In this document: positions 1 to 5,027 of the stretch, one piece after another
Numbering within the stretch: the stretch's first letter is position 1
How the letters are laid out: every line of letters starts with the position of its first letter
Source of the DNA: Treponema sp.
GTDB lineage: Bacteria > Spirochaetota > Spirochaetia > Treponematales > Breznakiellaceae
NCBI GenBank assembly: GCA_031257715.1
Contig: JAIROE010000314.1
Location: forward strand, 1 to 5,027
Direction of reading: 5' to 3'
DNA: 5,027 bases
The notes under the pieces: generated by a model
The model's input: the letters and a program-made list of their open reading frames with translations, nothing else
What the model was told of the DNA's origin: nothing
Database searches by the model: none
Translations under genes and position numbers: made by a program

Positions 1-1408
1 CATACGTTCCCTTTCCCCGCAGAATCAGGACGTGACCGTGCGCGGCTGGGTCAGAACCAAACGGGAAATGAAGAATCTGGTTTTTGTTGAGGTAAACGAC
101 GGTTCTTCCCTTGCCGGAATACAGTGCGTCTTCGACCGCGAAAAAGACGGCGGGGAGGGGGCGGCAAAGAACACGGTGGAAACGCTTGCCGCGCTGGGAA
201 CAGGCGCGTCGGTGGAAATACGGGGCCGGCTCGTCCCCTCTCCCTCGGCGGGACAGGCCGTTGAAGTGGCCGCATCGGGGATCACCGTTCCCGGCCCCGC
301 GCCCGCCGAAAGCTACCCGCTGCAAAAGAAACATCATTCGATGGAATTTCTCCGGGAGATTGCCCACCTCAGGGCCAGGACCAACACCTTCGGCGCGGTG
401 GCGCGGATGCGGAGCCGCCTTGCCTTCACGGCGCACCGGTTTTTTCTGGAACGGGGCTTTCAGTACCTGCATACGCCCATCATCACGTCAAACGACGCCG
501 AAGGCGCCGGGGCCATGTTCCGGGTCACCGCCTCCGATCCGAACCCGGCGCACGGGAAGATGCAGGCCGGCCATGACGGGGAATTCTTCGGCAGGGCCGC
601 CTGGTTAACCGTCTCGGGCCAGCTTGAGGCGGAGACTTACGCCTGCGCCCTTTCGCGGGTATACACTTTTGGCCCGGCCTTCAGGGCGGAAAATTCAAAC
701 ACCGTCCGCCACCTCGCGGAATTCTGGATGATAGAACCCGAAATGGCGTTCGCCTCCCTTGAAGACGACATGGACCTCGCCGAAGATTTTCTTAAAAGCC
801 TTTTTACGGCGGCCCTTGAGGATTGCGCCGAAGATCTCGCGTTCTTTAACAGCCGTTTTGACAGCCGCGTTAACGGCCATGCCGGGAAGGGAATCATCGA
901 AACGCTGGAGGCGGCGGTCAAATCAACCTTCGTCCGCATGACCTACACCGAAGCGGTGCGCGAACTGGAGAAGTCCTCAGACTCCTTTGAATACAAACCC
1001 CGGTGGGGAAGCGATCTTCAGAGCGAACATGAAAAATTCCTCACCGAAAAGGTTGCCGGCGGGCCCGTAATCGTCACGTCCTATCCAAAGGAAATCAAGG
1101 CCTTCTACATGAAAATGAACGACGATGAAAAGACGGTACGGGCTATGGATGTCCTTGTTCCCCGGCTGGGCGAGATCATCGGAGGTTCCCAGCGCGAGGA
1201 AGATCCCGAAAAACTTTCCCGGCGCATGGAGGAACTGGGGATGAAGACCGGCGACTATTCATGGTATCTCGATCTCCGCCGTTACGGAACCGTTCCCCAT
1301 TCAGGTTTCGGCCTGGGTTTTGAACGGCTCATCCAGTATGTAACCGGCATTGTCAACATACGGGACGTGATCCCCTATCCGAGGGCGGCGGGACAGGCGG
1401 ACTTTTAA
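1..1408 (+). CDS. asnS: asparaginyl-tRNA synthetase (AsnRS), 5'-truncated by the window edge
   Basis: Class IIb aminoacyl-tRNA synthetase that charges tRNA-Asn with asparagine in the cytoplasm. The frame is open from base 2 with no stop, giving 468 visible residues. The GTG at 32 falls inside the conserved OB-fold start (VRGWVRTKREMKNLVF), so the true start lies upstream of the window, probably by only a few residues to about 20. Numbering from base 2: anticodon-binding OB-fold about 13-95; class II motif 1 around Pro159; the AsnRS-type WLTVSGQLEAE block 201-211; motif 2 with FRAE 227-230 and RHL 236-238; YPKEIKAFYMKMN 361-373; GEIIGGSQREE 390-400; motif 3 GLGFER 437-442. The AENSNT.RHLAEFWMIEPE pattern and the YPKEIKAFYMK block separate it from AspRS. 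It ends with TAA 21 nt before the carboxypeptidase gene. Identity is very secure; only the start is unseen. Confidence 0.97.
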   Translation, partial: IRSLSPQNQDVTVRGWVRTKREMKNLVFVEVNDGSSLAGIQCVFDREKDGGEGAAKNTVETLAALGTGASVEIRGRLVPSPSAGQAVEVAASGITVPGPAPAESYPLQKKHHSMEFLREIAHLRARTNTFGAVARMRSRLAFTAHRFFLERGFQYLHTPIITSNDAEGAGAMFRVTASDPNPAHGKMQAGHDGEFFGRAAWLTVSGQLEAETYACALSRVYTFGPAFRAENSNTVRHLAEFWMIEPEMAFASLEDDMDLAEDFLKSLFTAALEDCAEDLAFFNSRFDSRVNGHAGKGIIETLEAAVKSTFVRMTYTEAVRELEKSSDSFEYKPRWGSDLQSEHEKFLTEKVAGGPVIVTSYPKEIKAFYMKMNDDEKTVRAMDVLVPRLGEIIGGSQREEDPEKLSRRMEELGMKTGDYSWYLDLRRYGTVPHSGFGLGFERLIQYVTGIVNIRDVIPYPRAAGQADF

Positions 1409-1414
1409 GGAGAC

Positions 1415-1421
1415 GGGAGGA
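1415..1421 (+). promoter_or_regulatory. Shine-Dalgarno of the carboxypeptidase gene
   Basis: GGGAGGA lies 8 nt before the ATG at 1430, a canonical spacing that supports that start. A second purine match, AAGGAG, overlaps the asnS stop codon at 1407-1412 but is too far from the ATG to be the main site. The 21-nt gap between asnS and this gene is too short for an obvious promoter, so read-through from asnS is likely. Confidence 0.75.
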
Positions 1422-1429
1422 CGGGGGGA

Positions 1430-2632
1430 ATGAAAAGAGAAAAAAGCCGCGCACTGTTGCTGTTGCTGCTGTGCGCCTTTTCCCTCGCCGCCCAAGCCCC
1501 CCCGAACACGCCGGAGATTGTATCGCGGGCCGCATCGCTCATTGACGCGGAAACGGGGACGATTCTCTACGAAAAAAACCCGGACGATGAAATTCCCCCG
1601 GCGTCATTGACCAAACTCATGACCATGCACATCGTCTTCCGTGAAATCGCGGCGGGCAGGGCCTCCCTTGACGAAACGGTGCCCCTTTCCCCCGAAAGCT
1701 GGGCGGGAAATCAGCCCCCGGGATCGAGCCTCATGTTTCTTGCCCCGGGGCAGACGGTAAGCCTCCGGGAAATACTGCTGGGCCTTGCCGTGTCTTCGGG
1801 AAACGACGCCGCCGTCGCCGCCGCGCTGCGCTTTTGCCCCGCGGTACGGGATTTCGCGGGGATCATGAACACGGAAGCCCGCCGCATGGGCCTTGCAAAG
1901 ACCCGTTTTACAGAGCCCTCGGGGATCTCTGAAAATAACATCACCACCGCCGGAGAATTCGCCGTTTTTTGCCGCGAATATATACGGCAGCATCCTGAAA
2001 GCCTTTCCGCCTATCATTCGGTTCCCCGGTTTGCCTATCCCCTCCCGTCAAACGTGGCGGCGGCGTACCTGAACAGTCCCGGCACGATAGTACAGCGGAA
2101 CCGCAACACGCTGCTGGGGAATTTTCCCGGCGTCGACGGCCTCAAGACCGGTTACATAGACGAATCGGGCTACAACATTGCCCTTACCGCGGAAAGAGAA
2201 GGGACGCGGTTCATCGCGGTACTGCTCGGCGCGCCTTCGGGACCGGGCGGGGAGGCGGCGCGGGACAACGACGGGCGGAAGCTCCTCTCCTGGGCCTTTG
2301 AGCATTTCAGAACAATACGGCCCTCCGTAAAGCCGTTTCCGGCGCGGCTCTGGAAAGGCAAATCGGACTGGGCGTATCTTGTTCCGGCGGCGGCCCTTCC
2401 TTTCACCGCTCCCGCGGGAAGGGGGGACTCCCTCGGTTACACGGCGGAAATTACCGATCCCCTCATCGCGCCTCTTCCCGCGGGCCATCCCGCGGGAATC
2501 CTTGTCATCTCCGACGGGCGCGGAGAACTCCGCCGCGTTCCCCTTGTTACCCGTGAAGCATACGAACGGGGCGGGTTTTTTAAACGGACGGGGGACGGCG
2601 TCAGAATGTTCTTCAGGCCGAAAGCAAAATAA
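1430..2632 (+). CDS. dacA: serine-type D-alanyl-D-alanine carboxypeptidase (PBP5/DacA family)
   Basis: Low-molecular-mass penicillin-binding protein that removes the terminal D-Ala from peptidoglycan pentapeptides outside the cytoplasmic membrane. The 400-residue product has a signal peptide (KREK-R, then six Leu at 9-14, likely cleavage after AQA at 23). All catalytic motifs of peptidase family S11 are intact: SLTK 59-62 (nucleophile Ser59, Lys62), SGN 123-125, and KTG 239-241. The family block MGLAKTRFTEPSG is at 153-165. Residues about 297-385 match the PBP5 C-terminal beta domain, with PL.APLPAGHPAG and the closing GGFF motif at 381-384. The tail resembles the amphipathic membrane anchor of PBP5, but TGDG at 387-390 interrupts it, so anchoring is uncertain. 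Length is normal for the family. The only start in frame near the Shine-Dalgarno is the ATG at 1430. The dacA symbol means family; dacC- or dacF-type naming is equally possible. Confidence 0.95.
   Translation: MKREKSRALLLLLLCAFSLAAQAPPNTPEIVSRAASLIDAETGTILYEKNPDDEIPPASLTKLMTMHIVFREIAAGRASLDETVPLSPESWAGNQPPGSSLMFLAPGQTVSLREILLGLAVSSGNDAAVAAALRFCPAVRDFAGIMNTEARRMGLAKTRFTEPSGISENNITTAGEFAVFCREYIRQHPESLSAYHSVPRFAYPLPSNVAAAYLNSPGTIVQRNRNTLLGNFPGVDGLKTGYIDESGYNIALTAEREGTRFIAVLLGAPSGPGGEAARDNDGRKLLSWAFEHFRTIRPSVKPFPARLWKGKSDWAYLVPAAALPFTAPAGRGDSLGYTAEITDPLIAPLPAGHPAGILVISDGRGELRRVPLVTREAYERGGFFKRTGDGVRMFFRPKAK
1454..1471 (+). repeat. CTG/TTG triplet run coding six leucines
   Basis: Six consecutive CTG or TTG codons encode Leu9-Leu14, the hydrophobic core of the carboxypeptidase signal peptide. 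Triplet slippage here would lengthen or shorten the signal core without changing frame. It is most simply a consequence of the leucine-rich signal sequence. Confidence 0.6.
2475..2498. repeat. perfect 10-bp inverted repeat inside the carboxypeptidase gene
   Basis: TTCCCGCGGG at 2475-2484 and CCCGCGGGAA at 2489-2498 are exact reverse complements separated by CCAT, so the mRNA could form a very GC-rich hairpin with a 4-nt loop. The same CCCGCGGG octamer also occurs at 2411-2418. The repeat encodes the tandem PAG-H-PAG stretch (residues 350-356) in the C-terminal beta domain, so protein sequence plus GC-rich codon choice may explain it. No T-run follows, so it is not a standard intrinsic terminator. 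Confidence 0.7.
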
Positions 2633-2656
2633 GCCTCCGCAAAGCGCGACAAACTG

Positions 2657-4924
2657 CTAACGGGCGTGTTCCAGAAGCGTCGATACGGTCACCAGGCCGT
2701 AACCGGAACGGATGAGGGCGTCAAGAAGCACCTCAATGCGGAGGAAGAGGTAATCGCCCCTGCCGCCGGGGAGAACCCCCAGGCGTACAGGGATGATCGA
2801 GCCGGGCCGTTTCAACTCCATGATGCGCTCTATCATGGCGGAGGCGGAATATGCGGCGGGGGAAAGGCGCGCGGAATCGCCCCGGACCCAGTCCAGGGGA
2901 TCCACGTCCCGGCCCACCGTCCGGTAGCCCGCGCCGGAAGCGGCGGCGTTTATTTCCCCGGAGGCGGCGTAATACGGGGGATGCCAAAAGAGGCTGATTT
3001 CCTGTCCGGTCGCGCGGTAATATTCATCCTCATTTCTGGCAAGCCCGCGGGCGATAAATTCGCCGGACAGGCGGTAACGGGCGTCGGAAAGATCGATGGG
3101 GGCAAAGAACATCGACGCCGCCTCATGGCCCGCTTCGGCTATTTCCCGCGCCGCGCCGGGATGGCGGCGGATAAACTCGCCGTTAAGGAAAAAAGTCGCC
3201 CGTATGCCGTACCGGCGGAGAGAGGCAAGCACCTCCGGAAGGCCCGAAGCGTCGTCGTAAAGATCAAAACAGAGCGCGACTTCCCGCAGTCCTCCGCGAA
3301 GGCCGTGGGTAAAGAGGCCCGGAACGGCGCCGGCGGGACTTTCGGGGAGAGGGGCCTCCTCTTCGTACCGGAAAGACGCCAGGAGCGGGGCGGTCCCCGT
3401 TGAGGCGGTGTTCCGTATCATGGGGAGATTTTCATAGGGGCCGTGAAACTGCCGTTCAAGGTAGACGCGGTAACGGCCCGATACAAGGGAAGTCCCGCGC
3501 ACTCTGGCGTCCGCCGTTTCCGTCCAGGGGGTTCCGCCGTCGGTCCCGTACCAGACTCCGCCGTTTTTCACGAAGATCCGGTTCCCCTTTTCCTCAAAAC
3601 CGAATTCGTCCGCGGCCGAAAGGCACACAAGGCTCCGCCCGCCCCGCACATTTACCCGCTCTATGCGGCCCGCGTCGCCCGAAATGAATTCTTCGTTGTC
3701 AAGCCAGAGAGAAGACACGCCGGGCCGTTCGCTTATACGCCCGATGAGGCGCCAGTTCACGTAATCGTAAAGAAACACCCCCTGTCCGCCCCAGAGGAGC
3801 GCCCGCGTACCGTCGGGTGAAAGGGCGGCGCCCGGCCCCGGAGGATTCGCCAGTGAGACAAACTTCATTTCCCTGGCGCCCGTATCGAGCCGCCAGGCAA
3901 GCGTCTCGCTCCCTTCCCCGGCGGGAACATGCGCCATGACCGTTACAAGCCCGGGGGACGACCACAGTACGGTAAGGTTCATAACGGATCGGGGTATCAT
4001 CACATAGGAAAGAACCGCCTTGAGATCCGCGGCGTACTCGTCGTTCTCGAGAAGACAATAGAAAACGGTACGCCCGTCCCGGCATACAAGCACGGACCGG
4101 GCATCGGGGGCGACGCGGAAGAAATCAAAAGCGGGATCAAAGTTAAAGGGGATCTTTCCGGCGAGGCTGCCCGGTTCAAAAAAACCGGCGTAGAGGGCGT
4201 GCGTAAAGAGTTCGGGACCGCGCACCCGGTAGAGGGTATCGCCCTTGAGGTAAAAAAAATCACCCGAAGGCAGCCAGCTCACCGAATTGATCCCCCCTTC
4301 GCCGACCAGCCGGTACTCCTCATTCATGCCCGGCGGAGAATTGACCGTGTAGTAGTAGAGCTTCCCTTCACGGCTGTAGATAAACACGCGGGAATCGGGG
4401 CTCCACGAGGCGGGGAAATACCGGCCCGGTTTTTCAATATGCCGGACTACAACCTGTTTCACTCCCGAGGCGGTCTCAAGCAAAACAAGGTTCCCGTATG
4501 CGTAACTTTCGCTTTCAAGGAAGAGGACCCACCGGCCGTCCGGGGAAGCGGCGAGATCCTCCGTCCGCCCGCCCGGGGCGGGAATGCCCGCGACAAACGA
4601 AGGAAAGCCGGGAATGCCCCGGGGAAGCCCCCCTGAAACAGGGACGCGCACGGCGCCGAAGACATTCTGAATCTGCAATGTCTGTCCCGCGTTGAGCAGC
4701 TCCATTTTTTCGGGAAACACGGTTATCTGCCGGAGGGCCCGATCGGTAAGGCGGGAAACAAAGAGGCCGTGCTGCCGGGGGGCGCCGTCTCCCGACGATT
4801 CGGCCCTGAAAAGCAGGCGGTTGTCCCCGGAAAGATCAAGGTCCCGGAAACCGACCTTGGCCCCGGCATGAAAGGGAAAAAGGACGAGAAAAAAAAACAG
4901 GCACCCTGTTATCCCGCGTCTCAT
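2657..4924 (-). CDS. exported beta-propeller protein with degenerate NodB (polysaccharide deacetylase-like) C-terminal domain
   Basis: A 755-residue product with a signal peptide (RR, then a Phe/Leu-rich core 9-18, likely cleavage after AGA at 22). Residues about 25-480 look like a TolB/WD40-like beta-propeller, with blade turns SPDG 127-130, SPDS 175-178, LPSG 218-221, APDA 272-275 and SPDG 369-372. Residues about 547-752 follow the NodB order: VALCFD 549-554, ATFFLNGEF 576-584, AGHE 598-601, HPPY 648-651, DVDPLDW 673-679, PGSII 707-711. Against the canonical motifs, the metal Asp of TFDD is Leu555, the two metal His of HxxxH are Met605 and Pro609, the motif-3 Arg is His648, and the motif-5 His is Arg714. 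Canonical deacetylation is therefore unlikely; a glycan-binding or re-built active site is inferred. The ATG at 4924 is chosen over an upstream TTG at 4990 because it gives a clean signal peptide and abuts the upstream stop. Substrate unknown. Confidence 0.9.
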   Translation of the reverse strand: MRRGITGCLFFFLVLFPFHAGAKVGFRDLDLSGDNRLLFRAESSGDGAPRQHGLFVSRLTDRALRQITVFPEKMELLNAGQTLQIQNVFGAVRVPVSGGLPRGIPGFPSFVAGIPAPGGRTEDLAASPDGRWVLFLESESYAYGNLVLLETASGVKQVVVRHIEKPGRYFPASWSPDSRVFIYSREGKLYYYTVNSPPGMNEEYRLVGEGGINSVSWLPSGDFFYLKGDTLYRVRGPELFTHALYAGFFEPGSLAGKIPFNFDPAFDFFRVAPDARSVLVCRDGRTVFYCLLENDEYAADLKAVLSYVMIPRSVMNLTVLWSSPGLVTVMAHVPAGEGSETLAWRLDTGAREMKFVSLANPPGPGAALSPDGTRALLWGGQGVFLYDYVNWRLIGRISERPGVSSLWLDNEEFISGDAGRIERVNVRGGRSLVCLSAADEFGFEEKGNRIFVKNGGVWYGTDGGTPWTETADARVRGTSLVSGRYRVYLERQFHGPYENLPMIRNTASTGTAPLLASFRYEEEAPLPESPAGAVPGLFTHGLRGGLREVALCFDLYDDASGLPEVLASLRRYGIRATFFLNGEFIRRHPGAAREIAEAGHEAASMFFAPIDLSDARYRLSGEFIARGLARNEDEYYRATGQEISLFWHPPYYAASGEINAAASGAGYRTVGRDVDPLDWVRGDSARLSPAAYSASAMIERIMELKRPGSIIPVRLGVLPGGRGDYLFLRIEVLLDALIRSGYGLVTVSTLLEHAR
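4889..4897 (-). repeat. nine-T homopolymer in the signal-peptide coding region
   Basis: On the coding (minus) strand three consecutive TTT codons make a T9 tract encoding Phe10-Phe12 of the propeller/NodB protein. A one-base slip would shift frame before the signal peptide is complete and abolish the protein. This makes it a possible hypervariable or phase-variable site, although a Phe-rich signal core also explains it. Confidence 0.6.
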
Positions 4925-4925
4925 A

Positions 4926-5027
4926 TCAGGCGGAACCGCCCTCTTCCTTTCCCCGAAGAAAAGCGTCCAGTTCCGTTTCCAGTTCAACAAGACACTCCTC
5001 CATTTCTCCGATCCGGCGTATTGAATG
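4926..5027 (-). CDS. C-terminal end of an unidentified gene (coiled-coil tail), 5' end outside the window
   Basis: The minus strand frame from 5027 reads 33 residues and then TGA at 4928-4926. The tail contains IRRIGEMEECLVELETELDA, with hydrophobic residues in a clean a/d heptad pattern (Ile6, Met9, Leu13, Leu16, Leu20, Phe23), followed by a charged, Gly-rich end (GKEEGGSA). That pattern, and the one-nucleotide spacing to the next ATG (TGATATG), support a real gene end in the same operon as the propeller/NodB gene. The protein cannot be identified from so short a piece. A helical oligomerisation tail, as seen in many small regulators or in small coiled-coil subunits, would fit but is not shown. 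It overlaps the rejected TTG-start extension of the downstream gene. Confidence 0.65.
   Translation of the reverse strand, partial: HSIRRIGEMEECLVELETELDAFLRGKEEGGSA
4929..4950 (-). promoter_or_regulatory. ribosome binding region of the propeller/NodB gene with a small hairpin
   Basis: Reading the minus strand, AAAGGAAGAGG (4950-4940) is the best Shine-Dalgarno candidate, but it ends 15 nt before the ATG, which is long. The spacer begins with GGCGGTTCCGCC (4940-4929), which can fold as a 4-bp stem with a GTTC loop. Folding would shorten the effective distance to a few nucleotides, although its first G overlaps the end of the Shine-Dalgarno. The whole region also codes for the end of the upstream gene. 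Confidence 0.45.

Noticed and set aside
32..34. GTG at 32 as the start of asnS
   Set aside because: It falls within the conserved first strand of the OB-fold and the frame stays open to the window edge, so the gene is truncated, not starting here.
1..1408. Aspartyl-tRNA synthetase as the identity of the first gene
   Set aside because: The AsnRS-specific blocks (LTVSGQLEAE, AENSNT.RHLAEFWM, YPKEIKAFYMK) are present and the GAD insertion domain of bacterial AspRS is absent.
1466..1480. Lipobox at Cys15 of the carboxypeptidase
   Set aside because: The residues before the cysteine are Leu-Leu-Leu with Leu at -1 where Gly, Ala or Ser is expected, and a normal AQA cleavage site follows at 21-23.
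1604..2488. Minus-strand open frames opposite the carboxypeptidase gene
   Set aside because: They lie entirely opposite intact S11 peptidase motifs and their translations are Arg/Gly/Pro-rich without recognisable domains.
2475..2498. Intrinsic transcription terminator
   Set aside because: The stem is strong but no T-run follows on either strand and it lies about 135 nt inside the coding region.
2666..3403. Plus-strand 245-residue open frame opposite the NodB domain
   Set aside because: It is antisense to a gene with clear domain motifs, its translation is low-complexity Gly/Arg-rich with no recognisable motif, and long shadow frames are expected at this GC content.
3929..4636. Plus-strand 235-residue open frame opposite the propeller region
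   Set aside because: It is antisense to the propeller coding region, has no signal peptide, motif or Shine-Dalgarno of note, and fits a GC-driven shadow frame.
4925..4990. TTG-initiated 22-residue N-terminal extension of the propeller/NodB protein
   Set aside because: The extension precedes a clear signal peptide, lacks conserved character, and overlaps a convincing C-terminus of an upstream gene in another frame.

Overview
The window is a GC-rich (roughly 60 % by eye) bacterial chromosomal segment that is almost entirely coding. It holds two genes on the plus strand facing two on the minus strand, with no RNA genes, insertion sequences, CRISPR arrays or prophage signatures. The protein features fit a spirochaete best, probably in the Treponema group: an AsnRS of the compact bacterial type, a DacA-like carboxypeptidase, and a large secreted propeller/NodB-like protein. 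That placement is an inference from remembered protein character, not a database result.

Plus strand, 1-2632: the 3' part of asnS (asparaginyl-tRNA synthetase, reading frame open to the left window edge, so its start lies outside) is followed after 21 nt by a complete serine D-alanyl-D-alanine carboxypeptidase gene (penicillin-binding protein 5 family) with its own Shine-Dalgarno. The short gap suggests co-transcription. The carboxypeptidase would be exported and trim the terminal D-Ala of peptidoglycan pentapeptides.

Minus strand, 5027-2657: the last 33 codons of an unidentified gene with a heptad-patterned (coiled-coil) C-terminus end one nucleotide before the ATG of a 755-residue exported protein (TGATATG junction), which indicates an operon with translational coupling. 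The 755-residue protein has a signal peptide, a long beta-propeller-like region with SPDG-type repeats, and a C-terminal domain with the fold signature of NodB/polysaccharide deacetylases. In that domain almost every canonical metal-binding or catalytic residue is replaced. This is the most interesting object in the window: a secreted propeller fused to a likely pseudo-deacetylase or one with a re-built active site.

The two gene pairs converge with only 24 nt between stop codons and no visible intrinsic terminator. Smaller curiosities are a nine-T homopolymer in the signal-peptide coding part of the propeller/NodB gene, a 10-bp perfect inverted repeat inside the carboxypeptidase gene, and a small hairpin between the Shine-Dalgarno-like sequence and the start codon of the propeller/NodB gene.
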